Under the pieces are notes generated by a model. The model was not told the origin of the DNA, did no database searches, and worked only from the letters and a program-made list of their open reading frames with translations. Below are positions 47,510 to 57,509 of a DNA stretch of 64,000 bases, one piece after another. Numbering within the stretch: position 1 is the stretch's first letter; each line of letters opens with the position of its first letter. Source of the stretch: Ceratotherium simum simum (Eukaryota > Chordata > Mammalia > Perissodactyla > Rhinocerotidae); assembly GCF_000283155.1 (NCBI RefSeq), contig NW_004454163.1:23712977-23776976 (forward strand), written 5' to 3'. Made by a program: the position numbers and the translations under genes.

Positions 47510-47815
47510 GTTTTTTTTTTTTTTTTTAATTTTTTAGATTTAAGTAAACACATGTTTATTTATTTATCTATTTATATTGGTGAGGAAGTTTGGCCCTGAG
47601 CTAATATCTGTTGCCAATCCTCTTCTTTTTGCTTGAGGAAGAGTGAGCTGAGCTAACACCTATGCCTAGCTTCCTTTGTTTTGTATGTGGGATGCTATCA
47701 CAGCATGGCTTGATGAGCAGTACGTAGGTCTGTACCTGGGATCCAAACCAGGGAACCCCCTTGCAGCTGAAGTGGAGCAAGTGAACTTAACCACTATGCC
47801 ACCGGGCCAGCCTCA
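47510..47815 (-). repeat. ERE SINE with unusual long A/T tail
   Basis: Oligo-T followed by an extra 45-60 bp of AT-rich text (AATTTTTTAGATTTAAGTAAACACATG, TTTATTTATTTATC) before the usual GAGGAAGTTTGGCCCTGAGC units. The normal body then ends ACCACTATGCCACCGGGCCAGCCT. TSD CAGGGCTGCA at 47500-47509 and 47816-47825. The extra tail may be a composite 3' end or an evolved microsatellite. Confidence 0.93.
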
Positions 47816-48059
47816 CAGGGCTGCATTTTTGACTAAAGGTATGGCCTAAGGCTTATTCTTTGTAGGATTCAAAATGAAAAAGAAAATCAGTGCTCCTTGT
47901 TAACTCTGGGGCCCTTTTGATAAATTTTGGTTAACTCTCTTCAACTAGCCTTATAAAGATAATAACATCCTTGGCTATAACACTGGATTGCAAAAGGTAG
48001 TTGTAAATGACAAGTCCAGGGCCATGTAAAGGGAATAGCCTCCTCCTTCTAGATCTCCC

Positions 48060-48299
48060 TAGTCCAGTATGGTAGCCCCAAGCTATGTGTAGCTATTGAA
48101 TACTTGATATGTGGCTGGTCTGAATTGCGATGTGTAATGAGTGGAAAATGCACACCAGATTTTGAAGACTTAGTATGAAAAAGAAGAATGCAAAATATTT
48201 CATGAGTAATTTTTATGCTGATTACTTGTTGAAATAATATATTTAGATGTACTGAGTTAAGTAAAATCTATTATTAAAATTAATTTCACTTTTATTTCT
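48060..48299 (-). mobile_element. hAT-type relic copy 2, part A
   Basis: AGTCCAGTATGGTAGCCCCAAGC, 'GAATTGCGATGTGTAATGAGTGG', GAAGACTTAGTATGAAAAAGAAGAATGC and TAAAATTAATTTCACTTTTATTTCTC run parallel to copy 1. Continues after the ERE at 48541. Confidence 0.75.
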
Positions 48300-48540
48300 C
48301 CTTTTTTTTTTGCTAAGGAAGATTTGTCCTGAGCTAATATCTGTTGCCAATCTTCCTCTTTTTTGTTTGAGGAAGATTTGCCCTGAGCTAACACCTGTGC
48401 CAATCTTCCTCTGTGTTGTGTGTGGGTCACCGCCACAGCATGACCACTGACGAGTGGTGTAGGTCTGTGCCCAGGAACTGAACCCAGGCTGCTGAAGTGG
48501 AGTGTGCCGAATTTAACCACTAGGCCACAGGGCTGGCCCC
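48300..48540 (-). repeat. ERE SINE inserted in the hAT relic
   Basis: Oligo-T, two GAGCTAA(T/C)A(T/C)CTG units, GTGTGGGTCACCGCCACAGCATG and terminal TTTAACCACTAGGCCACAGGGCTGGCCCC. TSD TATTTCT at 48293-48299 and 48541-48547, within the hAT element. Confidence 0.95.
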
Positions 48541-48636
48541 TATTTCTACATTTTTGAATGTGGCTTCTGGAAAATATAAAATTACATATATACCTCACAT
48601 TTGTGCCTCATGTTATATTTCTACTGGATAGTGCTC
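48541..48636 (-). mobile_element. hAT-type relic copy 2, part B
   Basis: GAATGTGGCTTCTGGAAAATATAAAATTACATATA, then ATATTTCTACTGGATAGTGCTC: the same right end as copy 1, after the ERE. A perfect inverted repeat begins at its final bases. Confidence 0.75.
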
Positions 48637-48652
48637 CCCAAGAGCACTATCC

Positions 48653-49324
48653 TAGCTTGTTTTAAAAGCTCAAGTCCTGGTCTGGATCAATTTTGGAGTT
48701 CATTTCCTCTCCCCACATCCATCCTCCTCATTCTTTTCTTCTAGAATTCACTAGCTAAGCTGTCAGAGCAGAGATCTAGATTAATTACCTGGAAAATAAG
48801 ACCCCAAACATTCTTTCTTCCTGTCCTTGTAGGTTTTCCTCACTCTTTTTTTTTTTCTTCCCTGGTTGGAGCAGTGACAAACTTTGGCTGGAAATGACTA
48901 GGGTAGAGTTCCTGTAAAAATTCCTTCAGTTAACAAATAATTGGAAACCATAAGATGATTTCTCTTTGCCAGTCAATGGCTTTTGGTTTAGTTTGAGATG
49001 ATCTGTCTCTACTCATATGTGCAATAAACACAATTTATTAGCACTTTTCAGGGACTACTTTTCTCTTCCACTAGACAGTCCGCTCACTCAAGTACCTTGT
49101 CTGAGCTCAAATCTGCACCAAGAAGGAAGTCTCAGGACAGAAACAGATTTAAACACCTTTTTCTTCCCCTGTGTGCTCCCCCCACCACTTTACTAGAAAA
49201 AAACAATAAAAGTCAAAGAGGAGCAGAGATTTATGGGATCATGTTTAAAAATCAACAGAAGGAGGAAATATATTCAAGATTATTTAGAATTCCTAAAAGT
49301 GAAATTCTCAATTTATAGGGTTTT
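48653..49324. other. Unassigned sequence
   Basis: No repeat recognised. The frame at 49097-49318 (73 codons) is unsupported. Confidence 0.35.
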
Positions 49325-49440
49325 GTGCACGCAGTGTGCCAGGAATGGTGGGGGGCACTGATAAGAGAGACAAAAATTCTTTCCCTCATTCAGATTATAT
49401 TATAATGTGAGGAGACAGCCAATAAACAAAGTGTTAAAGA
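49325..49440 (-). repeat. LINE L2 3'-end fragment
   Basis: GCAGTGTGCCAGGAATGGTGGGGGGCACTGATAAGAGAGACAAAAATTC, then GAGGAGACAGCCAATAAACAAAG. Antisense L2; may be part of the same insertion as 49955-50640. Confidence 0.6.
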
Positions 49441-49448
49441 ATAATTTT

Positions 49449-49475
49449 CAAGAGAGTCATATAATGACTCTCTTG
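49449..49475. repeat. Perfect 12-bp inverted repeat with 3-base loop
   Basis: CAAGAGAGTCAT (49449-49460), loop ATA, ATGACTCTCTTG (49464-49475). Every stem base pairs. Confidence 0.95.
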
Positions 49476-49954
49476 CAATTATAAAATGGATATGTGTCAA
49501 AGATTATATTCAGCTCATTAATTAACAAGGGAACAAGTAGTAAGATGGTAAAAGAACTTTAAAGATCATTTGAGAAGTTAGGTACTTATAGCCAATGTTA
49601 GGACAAGGTTGCTGAATTAGATACAAAACTGGTTAATGACCAAAAGGGACATAAACTATAAACTTTAGTTTTATCTGTTCCACCAGACTGGAAGTTATTT
49701 GCAAATTTACCGGACAAAAATCTTCAAGTTAACCTCTGCTTCTACAAAATTTTAAAATAGCCTATACAACAGAGAAATAAATCTGAGCACTGCATTAAAA
49801 GAACACTCGGAGATATTTTGCCTATTTCCAAGTTTTAGATAATTTTCTGACATAAGTAACTAAGTAAAATATATATAGTATTTTGGATGGCGGTAATTGC
49901 TTTCGAGAAAAATAAGGCAAATAAGCAGATGAGGGGGCATGTGTGTGTATGTGT
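49476..49954. other. Unassigned AT-rich sequence
   Basis: No gene or repeat recognised. Short TG-rich run at 49939-49960. Confidence 0.35.
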
Positions 49955-50640
49955 TTGTGTGCTCAATTTTAAATCAGGAGGTCAGAGGAGACCTCTCTAA
50001 GAAATTGACCTTCGGATAAAGATCTAAAGGAAGTGAGAAAGTAATAAGTATATCTGGTGGGAAAGGATGCCAAGGTAGACGGAATAGTGAGTGCAACATC
50101 CCTGAGATGGGAATGTGATCGGCATGATCTCAGCCTCAAGGAGGCCAGTGTGGATGGAGGGGGTGAGTGTCTGAGAAACATGAAGGAGCTGACGTCAGAG
50201 AATTTATGGTAGAGAGTGGGCCAGATCCCACAGAGCCTTGTAAACCATTTTAATGACTTTGAGTTTCTCTTTGAGGGAGATGAGGAAACAACTGCAGCCT
50301 TTGAGCAGAGGAGTGATATAATATGACTTCCATATTAATAAAATCACCCTGGCTGCTGCATTGAGAACAGACTGAAGGGAGGTCAGAGAGCAAGCAGGAC
50401 AGCCAGTGAGAAATGGTGTCTTGAACCATGATGGTGGTGTGGGGCTGTGAGAAGTGAGACTGAATTTTAGATGTATCTCAAAGGAAGAGCCCCCAAAATT
50501 TGCTGGTGGACCACATATGGGGTGTGATTAAAATTGAGGAGTCAATGATGATACCAAGGTTTTTGGCCTGAGCACTTGGAAGGATAGAGTTGCCGTTAAC
50601 TGACATGGGAAGCAGTGTCCTTCATGTAAGGATTCTCAGA
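49955..50640 (-). repeat. LINE L2, long antisense fragment
   Basis: GGTCAGAGGAGACCTCTCTAAG, CAACATCCCTGAGATGGGAATG, 'GGAGGCCAGTGTGGATGGAGG', 'GGGCCAGATCCCACAGAGCCTTGTAAACC', AAAATCACCCTGGCTGCTGC, then GATGATACCAAGGTTTTTGGCCTGAGC and GGATAGAGTTGCCGTTAACTGACATGGG. This is the reverse complement of the L2 3' half in full order. Confidence 0.85.
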
Positions 50641-51736
50641 AAATAATTAACCAGTGATTTTTTTGCTTATTCTATCTGAGGAGTATAAAATGTAGATTAA
50701 TGAATTTTACTAAACCAAAGTCTTCAAGGAAATTTCTTTTTGTTGTTGTTTGTTCTTCATTGTTTTGTTTTGCCTAGTCATCTTTTAAAAGCCAAAATGA
50801 ACAAAGGCCAAATAGTAAAGAGGTAATACGCCCTTAGGCTAGGAGAAGAAGGGGAAGAGGATGGGAAGGAAGAGCCCAAATTCTAGCTACTCAGGTACAT
50901 TATTGTATAAGTAACTTATATTAAAAAACAGTATATACTCATTATAATTAGTGAAGTCATGCAGAGTTGGATTTGTAAAATATAAGGATGGTTTCCCCCA
51001 CTTTCACCTCCCAATGACAGTGGTCTTCATAAGGAGCACAGGCTTTTGGTCTAATGATTCAATTATAAATTTGATATTGATAACCTATGGGGGCCTTCTA
51101 GTAGTTAATATGAGCTAAGTTATTTTTCAGACAACGATTTTACAGATGGCTGTGATTTTTAACTCATGAATGAGCTTTGTAGGGCCCCTGTGTTGCCCCT
51201 GATCATCCATCCCAGGCTATCCAGGAGCTTTCAGAAGTGCCAGATACACATCCTTTTGTTCCTTTACTCTCAGACAATAACCACGAGGCTGCACGCCTTC
51301 TCTCTATTCCAGAAGTTCAGCTGGTGGTTGCTAAACCCCTCTGTTGTTACATTGGAGGTTCTTCTATGGTTCTCTGCTATGTTTGACGTTAAGGGGAATA
51401 TATATTGTTCTATTAACTGTATGATATAAGAGAGATGAAAGATGTTCTAAATTGCGTTCTCCACTGGCCCCGCCCTGATAACTCCTACTTCTTTGTATTA
51501 AGGTAGCAAGATCCTTAAAACAGATAGATTTTCCAGGAGAAAGAAAACATTATCATCTGACTGTACCAGAGAATAAGAGAAAAAGCTGAAGAATCAACTT
51601 GGATATCCCCTTTTGTTCTTTAAAACCATCTCAAGTCCCCGCCTCTCCCTCCAGCGGTTTCCCTGGCTGCTCCACTCCCTGTGTGTCTTCCCTTCTCTGA
51701 CTCTTAGTTCTATGGTTTCATCTGGAGCAGGGACTA
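50641..51736. other. Unassigned sequence
   Basis: A GT/TTG-rich run lies at 50738-50772 and a purine-rich run at 50845-50877. Frames at 51166-51429 and 51613-51804 have no recognisable domain. Confidence 0.35.
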
Positions 51737-52392
51737 CAGTAGATCCTTGTTATTCTTGGATTCCATATTTGCACGTTTACCTACTCACTAAAATTCATTT
51801 GTAACCCTCAAATCAGTACCTGCAGCCCTTTTGCAGTCATTTGTGGACATAAGTGGAGTGGTGAAAATTTGAAAAATTTGCATCTCTCAACATGCATGTT
51901 TGTAATTGAGATTGAACAAGGAGACTGCCTTCTTGTTTTGTCTCTCATATTGTCAAGTGTACTTTTCATGGTCTATTTAGTGCCTTGCTCTTTCTTGCAT
52001 CTTTGGGCCTTTTGTTGGTGACTATATTGTTTAAAATGGCCCTTATGCAGTGCTGAAGTGCTGTCTAGCGTTCTTAAGCTCAAGAAGGCTGTGATGGGCC
52101 TTATGGAGAAAATACACGTGCTAGATAAGCTTTGTTTAGGCATAAATTATAGTGCTGTTTGCTATAAGTTCAATGTTGATGAATTAACAATATAGATTAA
52201 GTAAGACGTCTTTAAACAGACACACACATAAAGCAAGGTTACGTATTGATCAGTTGATGAAAATGTTGTGACCAGAGGCTTGCAAAAACCTAATCCTTTA
52301 TTTCTTCTAGGATCAATGGTTCGGTATCTGCTAATTCAATGTTTGCAGTTACATTATAAAATATAACTACTGTGAATAACAAGAATTGACTG
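51737..52392 (+). mobile_element. Tigger (pogo-type) DNA transposon, internally deleted
   Basis: Left end CAGTAGATCCTTGTTATTC and right end AATAACAAGAATTGACTG are imperfect inverted repeats. Both are flanked by TA (51735-51736 and 52393-52394), the target duplication of Tc1/mariner-pogo elements. Inside, around 52036-52200, text parallels the start of a Tigger transposase. The frame GTGCTGAAGTGCTGTCTAGCG continues as SAEVLSS, KAVMGLMEKI, VLDKL and YSAV, i.e. the N-terminal DNA-binding region. It is interrupted by frameshifts and stops. The catalytic core is missing; at 656 bp against over 2 kb for full elements, this is a dead fragment. Confidence 0.9.
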
Positions 52393-52673
52393 TATGCTGT
52401 TTTTATATCTCCAGGGCTTGAAGAATATAAATCTCGATGTATGTTTATTTAGTGTAACAGTCAGTAGCTACTAAATATTTGCCAAGTCAGTGAAACCATG
52501 GATGTGGGACAAGGTGCAGAACAGGGAAGAGCTCCGTTAGGCCACAGTTTCAGGGTCTGTCCAGTGGTGAGGCCAATCGCCACATGTCGGGGAGACCCTG
52601 TGCAACCAGCCAGGTGAATCCTCCCCAGTAAGGCAAACAGCCAACTGTGAACAGCAAGGACCCTGGGTAGTAA
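52393..52673. other. Unassigned sequence
   Basis: No gene or repeat recognised. Confidence 0.3.
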
Positions 52674-52840
52674 GATGGAAATGACTCCGAAATCAAGGGG
52701 CTGGGATCCTAGCTGGCTCTGCCACTGTTTAAATGTGTAACTTAGGGAAAATAATTTTACCTCTCTCTATCTCAGTTTTCTTATATGCAAGATCAAGTAA
52801 CTGGGCTAGGTTACTGTTTAAGACCCAGTGAACTTAGAAC
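52674..52840 (+). repeat. MIR SINE
   Basis: GGGGCTGGGATCCTAGCTGGCTCTGCCACTGTTTAAATGTG, then TTTTACCTCTCTCTATCTCAGTTTTCTTATATGC. Sense MIR. Confidence 0.75.
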
Positions 52841-54217
52841 GTGAAAAGAGGGAGCTGGCATTTCTTGGGATGCAACAAAAGTTTAAACCCTACATCATCT
52901 TCTTTCCCTGATTCCCAAAGGCAGAAATACAAGTAACCACAGATGTCTCGTATACGAGCTCTGCCTTCAACTGAATGCCACCTTGTTCAGACAATCCATT
53001 GACAGTTCTGCAGAACATGCGTCCTGATTGTGCCTTTTGACACAAGAAAGGACGGCTTCAGCAGACCCTTGGCAAGATCTGGGTGGTGCTTTCACTCACA
53101 TGCAGCTTGAAGTTTGTAGTTCAGGTCTAATGAAATATTTTCAAAGCTCAGCATGTGTTCCCAAAACAGCAATAAATCACTCAGAAAGTTATGTGCTCAT
53201 TTGCACATGGCTTCAAATTACTGATTTAGCCAGCTGAGGGCATGCATGATGGTTTTTCAGCATATGATTTTTTTATTTCTGGTGTTCTGATCGTCTAGTA
53301 ATTAGTGGATACAGATGAAATTACAAGCTGCTGCCATTGCCTCAGATGGTCAGGTTTTCAGGATGCCAACTCCCAGCTCCTCTGGAGTTGACATAAATAT
53401 TATGGAAGCAAAAAATTATAGTCATTTGCAGGGAAATCATGTGTTTAATTGCCAAGCAAAGCAGAGGAAAGATAGCAGAAGCACACATCATGCATCAGTT
53501 AATGCGAGCGCATTATTGCATGTTGCAAAGGGCTCTAAGAGGGCTTTTCAATAGCAAAATGAAAACAAAACTGTTCTAAAAAATGCCATCTGTGAAGCCT
53601 CCAGGTATGTCTGACGGGCTCATTTCCTTTCAGAAATAGTCCCTGCATTCCAAAAGCTGTTAATAATGAGTGGAAATAAGCACAGAGTAAAAATGGACCG
53701 TGGCTGATGGAGTGCGGCTTAATGTAAGGAGTTGCTATTGAAATAAACATGGAGAGAGATATTCCACAGACACATTTTGTGCAGATATTTCAATATTTAC
53801 TGCAGATGGCATTTTAACACAACATAAGACTCCTCACATCCCACACATAAGTGTATTATTTTTATAATTATTTCCAAACTCAGAATTTACTTTTAAAAAT
53901 TTTTTTCTAAATAAATATTATTTATAAAACAGTTTATTGATTTTTTTCCTATTTCCCCTTTATGTTATTTGGTAGACTTGTCATCATGGGAAAGATAATC
54001 GACAACCATGTTCGGATTTATAGGAGGCCAAAAATTAATCTAACTTGGAAATACTGTTATTATATTTCTGCATTGGGTAACAACCAGTCACCACAGAAAA
54101 CTTAACCTAATAATATGTCATGTGTTTTATTCCTCTTTTTTAAATTACACGTAAAATTGGAGACTTCATCTATTATTCTAAAAGCAAGGATAAAGCTCTT
54201 ATAGGTTCTATGACTGC
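52841..54217. other. Repeat-poor block, candidate conserved noncoding DNA
   Basis: About 1.4 kb with no recognised transposable element, unlike most of the window. 53100-53760 is of balanced composition and contains clusters of homeodomain-like TAAT/ATTA cores. It also has CAGCTG, ATGCATCAGTTAATGCG, GCGCATTATTGCATG and other non-low-complexity words. No open frame longer than about 80 codons and no exon signals. Function is inferred only from absence of repeats and composition; 53800-54200 is AT-rich. Confidence 0.35.
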
Positions 54218-54485
54218 CAAGTGATCAGCATGGTATAGTGGTTAAAGTCACAACACTGGAGTCAGACTCTCAGGTTTTAATTTCTGTTCTGCCACTTACT
54301 AACATGTGACCTTGGGCGAGTTTTACATTTATCTATAGCCCAGGATCTTCATCTACAAAATACAGATAATACTGGTACCTACCTCACAGGTGTTGGGAGT
54401 TACATGAGACAGAGTGTATGAAGCAGTTAATCTGATCCCTGGCATATATGAAGTGCTCAAGAAATTTAAGTTCTCACTATTTTTT
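54218..54485 (+). repeat. MIR SINE, near full length
   Basis: Head AGCATGGTATAGTGGTTAAAGTCACAACACTGGAGTCAGAC (A-box-like TGGTATAGTGG), core GTTCTGCCACTTACTAACATGTGACCTTGGGCGAG, 'ACCTACCTCACAGGTGTTGGGAG', then CCCTGGCATATATGAAGTGCTCAAGAAATT. One of the best-preserved MIR copies here. Confidence 0.93.
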
Positions 54486-54584
54486 AAGTAACAGCTGCAA
54501 ATTCTAGCATTCAGCCAGAAGCTAAGTGGTGACATTATTTGTTATATAATGATTTTTAGGCAAGATGATAATAGACCCTGTTAT

Positions 54585-54720
54585 ATTATGAGGGTCTATT
54601 ACTGTCTTAAACTCTTTATTCTATCTTGTTTAATCTCCACAATAAATCTAGGATGTAGGTATCATCATCCCATTTTATAGATGAGGAAATGGAGGTTAAT
54701 TGAGGCTAACAATCATGCCT
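54585..54720 (-). repeat. MIR SINE
   Basis: CTTAAACTCTTTATTCTATCTTGTTTAATCTCCACAATAAATC, then CATCCCATTTTATAGATGAGGAAATGGAGGTTAATTGAGG. Antisense MIR. Confidence 0.85.
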
Positions 54721-54734
54721 TTTGAAACAAAATA

Positions 54735-54950
54735 ATAACGAGTGCTTATTGAGTGATAAATTGTAATCTCTCAATCCTCACAACAGTCTAAGAGGTAAGT
54801 ATTCATAAGATCAATATTTGGATATGAAGGAACATCGGCACAGTGAGGTTAAGTAACTTGTACAAAAGCACATAATTAAAAAGTGTCAGAAGTAGGATTT
54901 TATTCCATCAGTTTGACTCCAGAATCCTTGTTCTCAACCACTATGCTGAA
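54735..54950 (-). repeat. MIR SINE, near full length
   Basis: CGAGTGCTTATTGAGTG, CAATCCTCACAACAGTCTAAGAGG, 'CGGCACAGTGAGGTTAAGTAACTTG', then CAGTTTGACTCCAGAATCCTTGTTCTCAACCACTATGCTG, which is the antisense of the tRNA-like head. Confidence 0.9.
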
Positions 54951-54999
54951 AGAAAAAACAAAGGATTCACAGCCATGTAAAAAAGAGTTACTTATAATA

Positions 55000-55805
55000 A
55001 ATAATAAAAGAAATAAATAACAGAAATGTGGGCAAAGTATAGACAATTTACAGTGGAAGAAATAACAAATGGTCAATATCCATGTGATATTGCTATTGCC
55101 AATTTCCGTAACAAAGACACACAAATTAAAATTACAATGAGATATGATTTTTCACCTATCAGATTTGTAAAATATGAAAAGATTGATACTGTTGTTGACA
55201 CAAATTCTGTAGAGGTCATTTTCACAGAACCTATAAAAAATGGGAAATGCACCTACCCTTTGATCTAGCAATTCAACTTATAGAAATCTATTTTAAAGAA
55301 ATAGTCACACAAATATATGTGAATTTGTATAAGGATGTTCATTGTATCATTATTTGTAATAGTGAAAAATTGAAAACACCAAAGTACATCAACAGGGGAA
55401 TGCTTTGCTGAGGTATGGTTTTTCCAGGCTGTTGGATATTATGTAGCCACTCAAAATAGAGGAAGGAAGTAGATCTATAGGAAATATTATATAAAGAAGT
55501 CTGCAACATTCTGTTCATGGTTAAAATCAAGTTGAATTATATTATGTATTTGGTATAATTAAATTGTTTTGGTAAAAAATCTATTCACTTCTCTTCTATA
55601 GTTGTATATTTATAGAAAAAAGACTGGAAGGAAATACATAAAATATTAACTAGAAGGAATACTTAGAAGTATTCATGGATAAAAATTTATAATGAGAGTT
55701 TGATTTTACTTTATAACGCTTTGGTATTATTTAATATATATGATAATGAGCATGTCCCATTATAATGTAAGTAGTAAAGTAAAAGTATAATGTAAAAATA
55801 AAGTA
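55000..55805 (+). repeat. LINE L1 3'-end relic, sense
   Basis: ACAAATGGTCAATATCCATG, 'CAAATTAAAATTACAATGAGATATGATTTTTCACCTATCAG', then 'CCCTTTGATCTAGCAATTCAACTTATAG' and CATTATTTGTAATAGTGAAAAATTG follow the sense L1 ORF2 end/3' UTR of an old subfamily. The frame at 55026-55268 is L1-derived. Confidence 0.85.
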
Positions 55806-55824
55806 AAGAAGAAAAAAGTAAGAA

Positions 55825-55920
55825 CTATGCCAAAGTTACATAGCTCATAATGGCAGAACTATAATTCAAATCAGGTTCTTGTGATTCCAAAGTTATTGGT
55901 CTTCTCCACTATTCCATTCT
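55825..55920 (-). repeat. MIR SINE fragment
   Basis: ATGCCAAAGTTACATAGCTCATAATGGCAGAACTATAATTCAAATCAGG, then CTCCACTATTCCATTC: antisense MIR 5' half. Confidence 0.65.
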
Positions 55921-56287
55921 CGAGGATAACAGAGCATTATTGAACACTGCTGCTGCTCTTCTATATATTTTACACAATTTGTTTTCTTAGAGACTTATAT
56001 GTTACAACTTGTCAAGAAGGAGATGAGACTTTGCTTTTCAGCTTATTTTCATTTCTAGATTCATATCAGTGGAATGGGACAGGGTAACTTTTTTTAATGA
56101 GGGCTGAAAGAATTCTGCTTCTTTCTTATGTACACTCGGGTAATGACAAGTGTATAGACCTTCAGTAAGTGCTTACCTGTTTTTTGCCTCAATTTATGAA
56201 TGGTAAATTGATAGTAGTGTAATAGAGAGTGTAATAGAACACTAAAATGGAAGCGTCGTCTAAGACGGTAAGGTGAAGGATATTGGA
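55921..56287. other. Unassigned sequence
   Basis: No gene or repeat recognised. Confidence 0.3.
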
Positions 56288-56455
56288 TGTTATGGGTTGA
56301 ATTGTGCCCCACTTCCCAATTCATATGTTGAAGTCCTAACCCTGAGTACCTCAGAATGAGATCTTCCTTAAAAATACGGTCATTGCAGATGTAATTAGTT
56401 AAGATGAAGTCATACTGGAGTAGGGTGAGCCTCTAATCCAACTGTATTAGTACAA
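56288..56455 (+). repeat. MaLR (MST/MLT1-type) LTR fragment
   Basis: TGTTATGGGTTGAATTGTGCCCC, CATATGTTGAAGTCCTAACCC, 'GTCATTGCAGATGTAATTAGTTAAGATGAAGTCATACTGG'. Left part of the LTR only; truncated at about 56455. Confidence 0.85.
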
Positions 56456-56622
56456 CATGCTAGCTAGTGTGAAAAAAAGGGAAGTTTTCACACAACAAGT
56501 ACTCTAAATACTTATACCCATCATATTGTGATCCAACCCTTCTCGTGCAAACACACCCACATATAAAACCTCCCAAACTCCTGCCTTTGCTTAACTCTTT
56601 TCCTGGTTAGGAGTGTAGACTT

Positions 56623-56865
56623 TTTTTTTTTTTTTGTGAGGAAGATCGGCCCTGAGATAACATCTGCCAATCCTCCTCTTTTTGGTGAGGAAGACTGGCC
56701 CTGGGCTAACATCCATGCCCATCTTCCTCTATTTTATATGGGATGCCGCCACAGCATGGCTTGACAAACAGTGTGTCGGTGCACCCCTGGGATCCAAACC
56801 AGCAATCCCCTGGCCGCCGCAGCCAAGTGCACGCACTTAACCTCTTGCGCCACCTGGCCGGCCCC
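56623..56865 (-). repeat. ERE SINE with target-site duplication
   Basis: Oligo-T, GTGAGGAAGATCGGCCCTGAGATAACATCTG, GTGAGGAAGACTGGCCCTGGGC, ATGGGATGCCGCCACAGCATGGCTTGAC, then the B-box complement and terminal TTGCGCCACCTGGCCGGCCCC. TSD TAGACTT at 56616-56622 and 56866-56872. Retained CpGs suggest a relatively young copy. Confidence 0.96.
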
Positions 56866-56872
56866 TAGACTT

Positions 56873-57237
56873 ATTTTTAAACTTGACATGGGGAGTTCCT
56901 CAGCCTTATATAATCACCATACAGAGGCACACTCATTTCAGAGGGCTGCTCTGCTAATGAATAGTCTGCTTACCTGGATTAAAATACCTCTTGATTGAGA
57001 GGGCCCTCCTCTCCTGGAGCCTGAACTGACACTGAAACATTACAAAATATTTAGATTTCCTGTTAAAGAGTACTTGGAGAGAATATCTGGCTAGTGTTTC
57101 CTTTAAACGAATTCCAGAAGAATATTTTGGGGATCCACGGTAACATTAAAAATTTAACAAGGAATCAAAATGCACTAAAGTTAAAAAAAATCAACTATAA
57201 AGGAGAAACAGATTGCATTCTTGACTGGATAAAACAA
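56873..57237. other. Unassigned sequence between two EREs
   Basis: No gene or repeat recognised in about 365 bases. Confidence 0.35.
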
Positions 57238-57254
57238 GGAACTGTCCCTTTTTT

Positions 57255-57492
57255 TATGTGTGTGAGGAAGATCAGCCCTGAGCTAACACCTGATGCCAAT
57301 CCTCCTCTTTTTTGCTGAGGAAGATTGGCCCTGGGCTAACATCTGTGCCCAGCTTCCTCTACTGTATACGGGATGCCACCACAGCATGGCTTGACAAGCG
57401 TGTGTTGGTGCGCGCACAGGATCTGAACCTGAGAACCCCGGCTGCCGCAGCAGAACACATGTACTTAATGCTACGCCACCAGGCCGGCCCCT
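57255..57492 (-). repeat. ERE SINE with 17-bp target-site duplication
   Basis: GTGAGGAAGATCAGCCCTGAGC, GCTGAGGAAGATTGGCCCTGGGC, GGGATGCCACCACAGCATGGCTTGAC and terminal ACGCCACCAGGCCGGCCCCT. GGAACTGTCCCTTTTTT occurs at 57238-57254 and 57493-57509. The long, perfect duplication marks a recent insertion. The overlapping minus-strand frame is a SINE translation. Confidence 0.96.
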
Positions 57493-57509
57493 GGAACTGT
57501 CCCTTTTTT

